From Bryobacteraceae bacterium (lineage in GTDB: Bacteria > Acidobacteriota > Terriglobia > Bryobacterales > Bryobacteraceae), in NCBI GenBank assembly GCA_041394945.1, contig JAWKHH010000003.1, positions 992,001 to 1,056,000 of the forward strand: 64,000 nucleotides of DNA, given 5' to 3'. Shown one piece after another: positions 1 through 10,055 of the stretch (its first letter is position 1; each line of letters starts with the position of its first letter). The translations under genes were made by a program, and so were the position numbers. A model generated the notes under the pieces. That model was not told the origin of the DNA, did not search any database, and saw only the letters and a program-made list of their open reading frames with translations.

Positions 1-2
1 AC

Positions 3-164
3 CTTAGGTTTCGCATCCGCCAGGACGGACGATGGTTCGGGTGCAAGGCGTGGAATTGGGCGGAGCGCATGGAGACCGTGGTCTCTGCGCGGGAGTTCCT
101 GCTCAGCGTCGAAGAGGACACCTACGCCGGCGGCTGGGTGGCGAATCTCAAGGACGCGCGATAG
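3..164 (+). CDS. C-terminal end of an unidentified protein (truncated by window edge)
   Basis: The frame is open from the left edge to TAG at 162-164 and gives about 53 residues rich in Trp and charged residues, ending in VANLKDAR. Third codon positions are strongly GC, as in the neighbouring real genes, which is the main reason for calling it coding. No start lies in the window, so this is the 3' end of a gene that begins upstream. It converges on the leftward gene ending at 219. I do not recognise a family from this short tail, and no motif or membrane segment is visible. Confidence 0.5.
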   Translation, partial: LRFRIRQDGRWFGCKAWNWAERMETVVSAREFLLSVEEDTYAGGWVANLKDAR

Positions 165-218
165 TCGACGGACATCCACAGCGTCGCGGGCAAAGAGCGA
201 AGAGACGACCGGCGCCGG

Positions 219-663
219 TCAGCTGACGACGTCGACGTAGCGCCCGGAGATCAGGATTGGCAAGCCCATCCCGTAGGCGCATTCGTTACTCATTCGGATC
301 CGGAGCTTCTGCCCGGCCTCCGCGTGAAGGAGGACGTTGTGGTTCAACGGGTCGCGATTGGCGCTTCCCCGCCCGAAGTAGAACTTCGCACCGGCATCCG
401 ACGACAGCAGAAGCACAGGATTATCGGCGCACGCAGGCGTCGGCATATGGTGAATGAACTCGACGACGAGCCTCCTTCCCAAGGGAACCGGCGCTGAGAG
501 ATCGAACGTCAGGGGGTTCGCGGTGTGGGAGCCAATCGTCGGAAAGAAGAAGCGCTGGTACGGCGGGCGGCCCACGCCGTTCACGTCGTTCATCGGAGCC
601 GAAGCGGTTGTGGCACCGTTTTGAGCCAAGGCCGCCGCGGCGAAGGGCCGCGAATTTGATCAC
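219..663 (-). pseudogene. Small secreted beta-rich protein, frameshifted inside its signal peptide
   Basis: An open frame from about 629 down to 219 encodes roughly 136 residues with a beta-strand-rich pattern (APVPLGRRLVVEF, ending LISGRYVDVV) but no proper start; only TTG is available. If one C near 641-644 is removed, a GTG start at 663 reads directly into it and gives MIKFAALAAAALAQ, a textbook signal peptide. I infer a one-base insertion that broke the gene. The protein shares the VP-x-G-x-x-LVIE-like strand and its layout with the frameshifted gene at 3048-3553, so the two look like paralogs either side of the kinase. Function unknown; the fold is probably a small secreted beta sandwich. 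A sequencing error would make this an intact gene. The predicted start has no clear Shine-Dalgarno site. Confidence 0.6.
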
Positions 664-684
664 CCGCCACGCCGCCGGGAGAAA

Positions 685-2919
<2,235 letters not shown>

Positions 2920-3047
2920 ATTTTGCCGCGGCCGGTGATCAAATCCAGGCGATGGTTTCGCATGGACGGTTGAAGCGGAGAGTCCGGCAGCCTGACAGGC
3001 GGGCCGAGCGAGACCCCTTCCTGATTCACCAACAAGGAGACTTTATC

Positions 3048-3553
3048 ATGACACTCACTCGAATGATGCTGGTCGCCGCGCTGGCGATGCCGGCCCTTTT
3101 CGGCCAGCAGACGCAGCCCGTGCAGGACGTGGACAAGGACGCACGCAACGCCGTATGGGGATACTGCACTCCCATCGTGGTAACGGGACAAAAGAATGTC
3201 GCTAACGCGGACAACTGCACGATGGGCCGGCCTACCGGCGGCACGTTCGCGAACGCAACCATTCCGGCAGGAAGATCCTCGTTATCGAGGAAGCTTCCGC
3301 GACGTGCGTCAAGAACAGCCTGAACGCCTGGGCTTACGTTCAGTTGTTTCCGGCCAACGGACTGGGCAGGCGCAACCTGCAACTGTCCCTCCAGAGCCAG
3401 GAGGGGCCGAAACAGTACTGGACGTCGTTCACGCACGGGCGGATGTATGCGGCCGGCTCCAGTATCCGGTCGCTCATTACGCTCGAGGATCCGGCGGCGC
3501 AGACCACCAGTTGTTCGATCTACTTCACGGGCCATATGGTCAACGCGCAATAG
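3048..3553 (+). pseudogene. Small secreted beta-rich protein, single-base frameshift
   Basis: ATG at 3048 follows a good ribosome-binding site (AAGGAGA, 3034-3040). The first frame gives a signal peptide (MTLTRMMLVAALAMPALFGQ) and a mature part up to NATIPAG. From about 3270 the coding pattern jumps to the neighbouring frame, which continues as KILVIEEASATC and runs to TAG at 3551-3553, ending YFTGHMVNAQ. Adding one G at 3270-3271 joins the frames and restores an IPAGKILVIE strand, so a one-base deletion is inferred. The restored protein would be about 168 residues. It resembles the broken gene at 219-663 in overall plan. Function unknown. It lies between the ECF sigma gene and the kinase on the opposite strand. 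A sequencing error or a -1 recoding event are alternatives; no obvious slippery heptamer is seen. Confidence 0.7.
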
Positions 3554-3583
3554 GAGGCGCGACGGGATCACGCGGGGTGGGGA

Positions 3584-4165
3584 TCAGGCCGGCTGGCTCG
3601 ACAGCGCCCGGGCCAGCCAGGCTTCCGCCATCCGTAGGTCCCGCGTGACCGTGGCCGTGCCGATCCCGAGCAGTTCGGCGATCTCATCGCCTTTAAGGCC
3701 CCCGAAATACCGCAGTTCCACGATGTGGGCCTTGCGCTCGTCGAGTTCAGCCAGGCGGCCGAGAGCTTCGTGGAGGGCCATCACGTCGAGGTCGGCTTGC
3801 GGCGCCGCGGGCTCGTGATCGTCAATGGTCACACGGACACCGCCGCCTCCCCGCTTGGCGGCCACTCGGGCGCGGGAATGATCGACGAGAACCTGACGCA
3901 TGAGCCGGGCCGCGATTCCGTAGAAGTGGGCGCGGGTGGCGAACGAGATGTCCTTCTGACTGATGAGCCGGAGATAGGCTTCGTGGACAACCGCGGTCGG
4001 CTGCATGGTGTGCTCCTGCCGCTCGCGGCGAAAGATCGATTCGGCAAGCCGGCGAAGTTCGTCGTAGAGCAGCGGGGTAAGCCGGTCCAGTGCGGCGCGG
4101 TCTCCCGACTGCGCGCTCTTGAGCAACTGCGTCACTTCTCCCTGGCCGGTGCGGAGGTGCTCCAT
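3584..4165 (-). CDS. ECF-type RNA polymerase sigma factor
   Basis: A 193-residue sigma-70 family protein of the ECF group typical of Acidobacteria and Planctomycetes. Region 2 is seen as LTPLLYDELRRLAESIF through AHFYGIAARLMRQVLVDHSR, and region 4 as LGRLAELDERKAHIVELRYFGG with helix-turn-helix KGDEIAELLGIGTATVTRDL. It would direct polymerase to a small regulon. An ATG at 4183 is possible, but I chose the ATG at 4163-4165 because a good -10 hexamer, TACAAT (4174-4179), lies just upstream and would place transcription start near 4166, consistent with a leaderless message. No anti-sigma gene is adjacent; the kinase at 685-2919 is a plausible regulator by analogy with similar gene neighbourhoods (inference). 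Confidence 0.9.
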   Translation of the reverse strand: MEHLRTGQGEVTQLLKSAQSGDRAALDRLTPLLYDELRRLAESIFRRERQEHTMQPTAVVHEAYLRLISQKDISFATRAHFYGIAARLMRQVLVDHSRARVAAKRGGGGVRVTIDDHEPAAPQADLDVMALHEALGRLAELDERKAHIVELRYFGGLKGDEIAELLGIGTATVTRDLRMAEAWLARALSSQPA

Positions 4166-4201
4166 GCGAAGGCATTGTAGCATCGGCGATGATGAAAACC
4201 G

Positions 4202-4864
4202 GTGCTGATTCAGATTCAGGAGCGTGACCGCGCGCTACGGGCGTCGATCGCCGCATCGATGGACCAAGCGGTGAGTCTGGCCGCGGCGCGGGATCCTTCC
4301 TGGATCGCCTGCCGTCCGGGATGCACCGAGTGCTGCATGGGGCCGTTCGCGATCACCTGGCTCGACGCGTGGCGGCTGCGGGAGGGTTTGGAGCAGCTTG
4401 CTCCGGAGCGGGCGGCAGCGGTGCGGGCGCGGGCCGCGGCGTACGTGACCCGGATCGCCGCGGAGTATCCGGGCGACGCGGCCACGGGCGAACTCGAGGA
4501 TGAGGACGCGCTGCCGGAGGCGGCCGATGCGTGGCCGTGTCCGGCGCTCGATCCGCAATCCGGATTGTGCGAGTTGTACGAGGCGAGGCCGGTGATGTGC
4601 CGTACGTTCGGTCCGGTGACGCGGTCCGGACCGGAATCGTTCGCGGCGTGCGAGCTCTGCTACGCGGGCGCGAGCGCGGAACAGATGGCGGCGTGCGCGG
4701 TGGAAATCGATCCGGAGGGAATGGAGACGGACCTGATCGATGCGGTGGGGCGGGAAGGGACGACGATCGTGGCTTACGCGCTCGCGTCGCGGGAGGGCGC
4801 GGTCACCGCGCCCGAGGCGTCTTGGCGAGCATCCGGATCATCGACGCGTCCGGGTTCAGCGTAG
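4202..4864 (+). CDS. YkgJ-family cysteine cluster protein
   Basis: A 220-residue protein with the cysteine-cluster pattern of the YkgJ family (PF03692), thought to bind zinc or iron-sulfur: CRPGCTECC (about 37-45), then CPALDPQSGLCELYEARPVMC around 115-135 and C-x-x-C (about 150-153). The biochemical role of the family is not settled. GTG at 4202 is the first start after the divergent sigma-factor gene, about 36 bases away, so the two may share a control region. The last 20 codons (4803-4864) overlap the 3' end of the convergent NUDIX gene; the extreme C-terminus is rich in Ser, Arg and Gly and shows no conserved pattern. Confidence 0.85.
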   Translation: MLIQIQERDRALRASIAASMDQAVSLAAARDPSWIACRPGCTECCMGPFAITWLDAWRLREGLEQLAPERAAAVRARAAAYVTRIAAEYPGDAATGELEDEDALPEAADAWPCPALDPQSGLCELYEARPVMCRTFGPVTRSGPESFAACELCYAGASAEQMAACAVEIDPEGMETDLIDAVGREGTTIVAYALASREGAVTAPEASWRASGSSTRPGSA

Positions 4865-5354
4865 AAACCTCATCGAGGGGCACCCACCGGACCTCGCGCG
4901 ATTCTTCGTTCGGGCGCGGTTCGGCGGCCGGGGCGAGGCACAGGAAGCGCACATCGTAGTGGAGGTGCGCGGCCCGCTTGGGCGTTGCCGGAATGGCGTG
5001 GATATCGACGTCGAAGACGGTCTCCGCCGCGAGCACGATGCCGTTGAGCCCGGACTCCTCATGCGCCTCGCGCAACGCCGCCGCGGGAACCGTTTCGTCA
5101 TCTTCGACATGCCCGCCGAGTTGGAGCCAGCGTTCCAGCTTGCGATGGAAGGTCAGCAGAACGCGGGCGCCGGTGGGATCGAGCACCCATGCCGAGCCGG
5201 TGACGTGACCGATGGAGTTGCGCCAGTCGAGCGCGTGCGGATCGGAGCGAACGAACCCGGCGAGGCGGACGAGCATGTCGGCTTCGGCGGGGTCGTGGGG
5301 CCGGTGGCGGTCCAGCAGGTGGGCGAGTTGTTCGCGAGCGTCCATCGAATTCAT
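4803..5354 (-). CDS. NUDIX hydrolase
   Basis: A 183-residue cytoplasmic protein with a complete Nudix box, GHVEDDETVPAAALREAHEE plus SGL, matching G-x5-E-x7-RE-U-x-EE-x-G-U, which binds the metal and cleaves nucleoside-diphosphate-linked substrates. The substrate cannot be read from sequence. Start is ATG at 5352-5354 (MNSMDAREQ); a second ATG at 5343-5345 is possible. The frame stays open further upstream, but that part is antisense to the gene at 5409-5999. Its 3' end overlaps the convergent YkgJ-type gene by about 62 bases. Confidence 0.9.
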   Translation of the reverse strand: MNSMDAREQLAHLLDRHRPHDPAEADMLVRLAGFVRSDPHALDWRNSIGHVTGSAWVLDPTGARVLLTFHRKLERWLQLGGHVEDDETVPAAALREAHEESGLNGIVLAAETVFDVDIHAIPATPKRAAHLHYDVRFLCLAPAAEPRPNEESREVRWVPLDEVSTLNPDASMIRMLAKTPRAR

Positions 5355-5408
5355 AGTGTACACGCCGGTTTGGCCCTGGGGGTGCAACGAAGGAGGCAGG
5401 AGGACACC

Positions 5409-5999
5409 GTGGTAACAACCGTGAGAACGCCATACATCGCCGAACCGCTCGGCCAGGTGATGCGCCGGGGGCTGGAGAATCAAAGCGGTAGCGCGAGCAC
5501 AGACGAAGCCAGCGGGTTCGCTTCGGCGCTCGAAGCAGCGGGCATTGCCGGGAATCCGGCGGCGGTTGCTCGCCAGACCCGCCCGGATTTTGCCGCGGTG
5601 GCGAATTCCGGTCAGGAAGCGGCAACGGCGCAGCAGACTCCGGCCGCCGCGCAGCAGGACGGCGGAGCCGTCGAGGTCGATCGCCTGCCGCCGATTCCGG
5701 CAGACCGCTCGGGCCAGCGGTACACGGCGCTCGACGACCCGACGGCGGCCGTGCAGGCGGAACTGGCGAAGATGGGGATCGATCCTTCGACCATCCGGTT
5801 CGAGCGGTGGGATGACGATATCGCCACGATCGGCGGGAGCCACACGAACCATCTGCTCCGGGCCTATCTGCCGAACGGGCGCTACGAAGACTATTCGATC
5901 GAATGGACGCTGCGGTCGCCGCAGGTGACAGCGGCCGACATCTGGAGCCTGATGCGGGGGCCGGCCCCGGCGGCGACGTCGCCACAGCGGTGGGCGTAG
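5409..5999 (+). CDS. Hypothetical protein, Ala/Gln-rich with conserved-looking C-terminal half
   Basis: About 196 residues, not recognised. The start is fixed by an excellent ribosome-binding site, AGGAGG at 5398-5403, five bases before GTG at 5409. Residues 1-85 are low-complexity and probably disordered (Ala, Gln, Ser, Thr). The C-terminal part, from DRLPPIPADR to VTAADIWSLMRG, has regular secondary-structure patterning (GIDPSTIRFERWDDDIA, then LRAYLPNGRYEDY) and is likely folded. No signal peptide or membrane span. It is divergent from the NUDIX gene and ends at the bidirectional terminator at 6033-6062. It may be a structural or regulatory protein, but no function is assigned. Confidence 0.75.
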   Translation: MVTTVRTPYIAEPLGQVMRRGLENQSGSASTDEASGFASALEAAGIAGNPAAVARQTRPDFAAVANSGQEAATAQQTPAAAQQDGGAVEVDRLPPIPADRSGQRYTALDDPTAAVQAELAKMGIDPSTIRFERWDDDIATIGGSHTNHLLRAYLPNGRYEDYSIEWTLRSPQVTAADIWSLMRGPAPAATSPQRWA

Positions 6000-6032
6000 C
6001 GAATCCGGGCAGGCCATCGAGTCCGAAAAGCA

Positions 6033-6062
6033 CGAAGACCGGCGATGCGACGCCGGTCTTCG
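6033..6062. terminator. Bidirectional rho-independent terminator candidate
   Basis: A perfect 12-bp stem, CGAAGACCGGCG (6033-6044) with CGCCGGTCTTCG (6051-6062), closes a 6-base loop. It lies between two convergent genes ending at 5999 and 6087. On the minus strand the stem is followed by TGCTTTTCGG, a short T run; the plus-strand side is less T-rich. Confidence 0.75.
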
Positions 6063-6086
6063 CTTGCTTGCAGTTGCGGCTGCGCG

Positions 6087-9000
6087 TCAGGGCGCGATGG
6101 CGATGGTCGGCGAGTTGCCCGGGAAGACGAACTGCCCGTCGGGTCGGGACAGGATCACGCCAAGCGATCGAGCCGATCCCGTGGGAGTCCCCTGGGGCAC
6201 CTCGAAGGCGACCTCATACACGCCGACCATGCCGACGGCATAGGTGGCGGAGATGAGGCGGACGCCACTCTCGCTGAGCCCGACACTCGGGGTTACGTTC
6301 ATCACCTGGCCGGTGACGCCGGTAACACCGGTTCGAGCCGACGGGGTGACCTGTCCACCGCCGGTCATAAAGACGCGGACGATCTCGCCGTAGCGGGCGG
6401 GGTTGTCCGGCGTCACGAAAGAACCGTCCGGCCGCAGGGCGACAGCAAAGCGGCGGCCCTGAGTGTCGGTTGTTTCGAACACACCCGGCTGCAGGGTGGT
6501 GATTTCGACGCCGTTGATGACGCTCGACCCGGCGCCCACACGCGCGGTTACGTTCACCGTTGTCTGGCCGGCGAGTTCGAACGGCACTTGGAGCGTGATG
6601 CTCTCGCGGCCATCGGTGTTGCACACCGAGAACAGCGGGGCGAGGAAAGCGCCGAACTGTACCTCAACGCCGCCGAGCCGTGTGGGAAGCACGCCGAGAA
6701 CCGGGTTGGACTGCACGCATCCCTTCAGATCCGGAGCGATGCCGACACCGGTGATGGTGTAAACACTCCCGGGAACGACGGCGCCACGTTCGTTACTGGC
6801 GGCGTTGAAGAAGTCCAGGCGGTTGATCTGCGGGCCTGGCAACTGCGACGTCAGGTTGAACGTCACCAGTTGCGTGATGCCCGCGGCCGATGCCTGCACG
6901 ACGATCGGTCCGGGCCGCTCGCCGGCGCGGACGGTCACTTGCGCGATCCCGTTCTGATCGGTGGTGGCCGACGGCGCGGAAAGGGTGGCGCTGCCGGATA
7001 CGAGCGTGAAGTTCACAACCGCGCCGTTCACCGGATTGCTTTGCGCGTCGGTGACGCGGACGGAGACCGGCTGGGCGAAGTTCGTGTTGATGAACGTGGT
7101 CTGGTTGTTGCCGGTGTTGGCGGCGATGCCGGAGACGACCACCGAGACGCGGAAGTTGAAGGTGGCCGAGGGGCGGGTGCCGCTGAGGGCCGTCGCCCGG
7201 ACCTGGATGTTGCCGGGGGTGTTGCCGAAGCGGATGCCGTTGAACGTGCGGCCGTTCTGATCGGTGATGGTGGTGCTGTTATCGAGCGTTGCAGTGCCCT
7301 GGATGACTTCCCAACGGACACTTGCGCCGGGGAGGTTGTTGCCTCCGCCGTCGCCGACTTCGATGACAAGGTTGGCCAGCGCGCGCTCACCGGGCCGGGC
7401 GGTCTGGTTGTCCCCGTTGACGATACGGATGACGTTGGGGTCGCCCGGGGTCACGAGAATCCGCAGCAAGCGCTCGGCATAGCCGCCGAGACGCAGGCGA
7501 ACGGTGGTCTCGCCGGACTTGCCGAGGAGGCGAAGGTCGCAGGTGGCGACGCCGAGTTCGTTGGACGAAGCAACCGGGCGCGGATCGCAAACGGCGGCCG
7601 GGCCGGTGTTCGGATCGGCGGATCGCGAATTGATATGGACGCCAACGTTCGGGATGGCCGCGCCAAAATTCCCGCCGGCGCTGGTGAACCGGACCTGAAT
7701 CGCGTCCTTCACGACGGTTCCGGCTTGGCCGGTCACCGAGATCGGTTCGTTGCGCGGCATGAGGAACTCAAAGCTCGGGAACGGCGTCGGGTTGTTGTCG
7801 GAAAACGCCGGGATCGTAATAAAGTGGATCTCGGTGCTGGCGTTAGCCGTGCTGGCGCTGGCGACCGATTGCACGAAGGCCTGCGTGCTTGCCGTGCCGC
7901 TGCCGGGCGCGATGAATACGTTCGAGGTTTCGCCGAGAGCGTCGGTGACCGTGGTGACGCGGTCCGTGGTTTCGCCCGGCGCGCCTTCCACCCAGCGTCC
8001 ACCGCCGGAAACCACCGCCCAGGTAACGACGGTGTTGGCGACGGGACGATCCTGCGAGTCGATGACGCGGAGCTTGGTGCGTCCGTCGCCGGTGGCGGCA
8101 TCCCGGAAGCGAAGATCGGAGAAATCGCCCTCTTTCACGATGACGCCTTCGCCTTCGAGGAGGATGATCCGGCCGGAGCCGCCGCTACCGTTCCCGCCGC
8201 CGTCGCCGCCGCCGCCGTTGTTGCCGCCGGGGTTGGTGGAAACGCGGAAGGTAAAGCCGGCAGTGAGGCCCGTGCTCTGAACCGCGACGTTCACGGTAGC
8301 GTCGCCGGCGGTCGAGCCGGTGTTCACCGAGGTCATCACGAAGCCCGAAGCATTCGTGAAGAGCGTGCTCGCGCCGTTGATCGTGGCCGGGCCAGAGGCG
8401 ACGGTGAACGTCACCGGCATGTTGAACATCGGACGGCCAGCCGCATCCACGACGCGAACGCCGAAGGGCTGGGATCGGGAGCTGGTGGGCAACTCGGATG
8501 TGGGCGCGCCGTAGCGAAGGATCCCGTTGGCGCTGGCGCCGCTCGCGAGCGTGTTCGCGGGGCCGGCATAGCCGACCAGCGAGGGGATGAAATTGATGGT
8601 CAGTTCGGACCGGACATTGGGCGTGGAGGGGGCCAGGTCCACTTCGTACACTTTGTTGGGCGTACCGGGAGCCGCGTTGGGGGTCAGGCTGAGGGGGGCG
8701 TTGACATAGAGGCGGCGGGCCTTCGGGTACTCACCGGAAGTGGTGAGGCCGGAGGTGGCGGCGACGCTTCCCAGCGAACCGAACTCGCCGGAGACCAGTT
8801 CAGGGAAAGGCAGCAGGCCATTCACGTCGAGACCGGTGGGGAGGTTGGCGCGATACAGGCGGCGGGGTTGAGCAGAGGTTGGCGCGGTGGCCACGTAGGC
8901 GAGGTCGTTCGAGATGACCGCGATGTGCTCGAAGATGGCGCCGGTGAAGTCGGCGGCGCTGTTGGAAAGCGCGGCGACGCGGGTGCCAAGCGGATCGAGC

Positions 9001-9815
9001 AGAATGTAGAACATCGTATGGCCGGACTGCGGCGAGTTGTTGACGGCGAGCGCGCGAGTCCCGTCCGGAGTGAACTGGAGTTTGCCGATGCGCGGCTTGA
9101 GCGCGCCGGAGCCGGTGGGGAGGGCGATCTGGCGGATGAAAGCGCTCGGGGCGAGGGTCTTGGTGGTGTCGTAGATGAGAATCTTGTCCTCGGCGCTCAC
9201 GTAGAGGAGACCGTCGGGCCCAATCGCAATCGAGGTTTGGGTGGTGAGCGTGAGGCTGATCCGGTTTTCCGGACCGAGCAGGAGGTTGGTGTCGATGTCG
9301 ACCACCTGAACGGATTGGCCCTGGCTCGAATGAATATAGAGCTGCTTGGAGTCCGGACTCACGGCCATGGACTCCGGGGAGAAGAGATTGATCGCCTGCG
9401 AAATCGCGATCGGCTGATCGGTGGCGGTGTCGTAGGCGCGCAAGTTGTTGCCGGATACGACGTAAAGCCGCTTGCCATCGGGCGTCAGCACGGCGTCGAT
9501 CACCTGCTGGCCGGTATTGAGCGGCGTTCCGATCGGCTGAAACTGAGCGTCAAGGACAGTAATATTGCTGGAGCCGCGGGCGATGATGTAATACTTGACT
9601 TCGGAAGGCAGGTTAGTCGGCTTGGCCAATACCTTGAAGACATCCGGACTGCCTTGAAAGCTGCCCACGGAGGCGAGCGGCGTCCCACTGTAGACACTGA
9701 TCGTTTCCGATGTCGCGTTGGAGAAAGAGGGGAAGACAAATACGTTTTCCGCGGATAGGCTGCAGGCGGTCAGGGCAACGAGGACGCCGAGACGCGCGCG
9801 GGTGCTACGATACAA
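6087..9815 (-). CDS. Secreted beta-propeller / Ig-like protein with Solibacter-type C-terminal domain
   Basis: A 1242-residue exported protein. Signal peptide at about 1-22 (VLVALTACSLSA). Residues 25-400 carry repeats like VLTPDGKRLYVVSG, MAVSPDSKQLYIHS and IAIGPDGLLYVSA, typical of YVTN/NHL-like seven-bladed propellers. Residues about 430-1010 contain several bacterial Ig-like units with V-x-D-x-x-G-x-P and TDQNGIAQV/TDALGETSNV signatures (Big_1 type). The last 230 residues (NAASNERGAVVPGSVYTITG to the end) match the Solibacter C-terminal domain (TIGR03437). The start is TTG at 9813-9815 with AAGGAGG (9821-9827) five bases upstream. Likely cell-surface or secreted and adhesive or scaffolding; no catalytic motif seen. 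An AT-rich TATATAAA (9907-9914, minus strand) could be part of its promoter. Confidence 0.9.
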   Translation of the reverse strand: MYRSTRARLGVLVALTACSLSAENVFVFPSFSNATSETISVYSGTPLASVGSFQGSPDVFKVLAKPTNLPSEVKYYIIARGSSNITVLDAQFQPIGTPLNTGQQVIDAVLTPDGKRLYVVSGNNLRAYDTATDQPIAISQAINLFSPESMAVSPDSKQLYIHSSQGQSVQVVDIDTNLLLGPENRISLTLTTQTSIAIGPDGLLYVSAEDKILIYDTTKTLAPSAFIRQIALPTGSGALKPRIGKLQFTPDGTRALAVNNSPQSGHTMFYILLDPLGTRVAALSNSAADFTGAIFEHIAVISNDLAYVATAPTSAQPRRLYRANLPTGLDVNGLLPFPELVSGEFGSLGSVAATSGLTTSGEYPKARRLYVNAPLSLTPNAAPGTPNKVYEVDLAPSTPNVRSELTINFIPSLVGYAGPANTLASGASANGILRYGAPTSELPTSSRSQPFGVRVVDAAGRPMFNMPVTFTVASGPATINGASTLFTNASGFVMTSVNTGSTAGDATVNVAVQSTGLTAGFTFRVSTNPGGNNGGGGDGGGNGSGGSGRIILLEGEGVIVKEGDFSDLRFRDAATGDGRTKLRVIDSQDRPVANTVVTWAVVSGGGRWVEGAPGETTDRVTTVTDALGETSNVFIAPGSGTASTQAFVQSVASASTANASTEIHFITIPAFSDNNPTPFPSFEFLMPRNEPISVTGQAGTVVKDAIQVRFTSAGGNFGAAIPNVGVHINSRSADPNTGPAAVCDPRPVASSNELGVATCDLRLLGKSGETTVRLRLGGYAERLLRILVTPGDPNVIRIVNGDNQTARPGERALANLVIEVGDGGGNNLPGASVRWEVIQGTATLDNSTTITDQNGRTFNGIRFGNTPGNIQVRATALSGTRPSATFNFRVSVVVSGIAANTGNNQTTFINTNFAQPVSVRVTDAQSNPVNGAVVNFTLVSGSATLSAPSATTDQNGIAQVTVRAGERPGPIVVQASAAGITQLVTFNLTSQLPGPQINRLDFFNAASNERGAVVPGSVYTITGVGIAPDLKGCVQSNPVLGVLPTRLGGVEVQFGAFLAPLFSVCNTDGRESITLQVPFELAGQTTVNVTARVGAGSSVINGVEITTLQPGVFETTDTQGRRFAVALRPDGSFVTPDNPARYGEIVRVFMTGGGQVTPSARTGVTGVTGQVMNVTPSVGLSESGVRLISATYAVGMVGVYEVAFEVPQGTPTGSARSLGVILSRPDGQFVFPGNSPTIAIAP

Positions 9816-9995
9816 AACAACCTCCTTGGGGCTGGGTGGACACTTACTTTAGACGCGCTGGCACTCCGAACTGGCCAGCGGCACCGGTGGGACGCGGGAG
9901 ACGCACTTTATATACTAACACGCTGAAGGCGCTCGCGGACTCTGGTTGCAAGCATTTTTCACATCAGAAACTCAGGACGTTACGCAGAAAAACGA

Positions 9996-10021
9996 AACGG
10001 GGGAGCCGAAGCTCCCCCGTT
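9996..10021 (-). terminator. Rho-independent terminator with UUCG tetraloop
   Basis: Read on the minus strand, an 11-bp stem built on GGGGGAGC/GCTCCCCC closes the extra-stable loop TTCG and is followed by GTTTCGTTTTT. It lies 35 bases past the stop of the secreted-protein gene ending at 10056 and separates it from the next leftward gene, whose start is at 9815. Confidence 0.85.
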
Positions 10022-10055
10022 CCGGTTCGGTTCAGGTCGTGACGACCCGGCCTTT

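Noticed and set aside
6045..9758. A 1237-codon open frame on the plus strand
   Set aside because: It is antisense to the secreted propeller/Ig gene (6087-9815). Its translation has no domain pattern, while the minus-strand product has a signal peptide, repeats and a TIGR03437 end.
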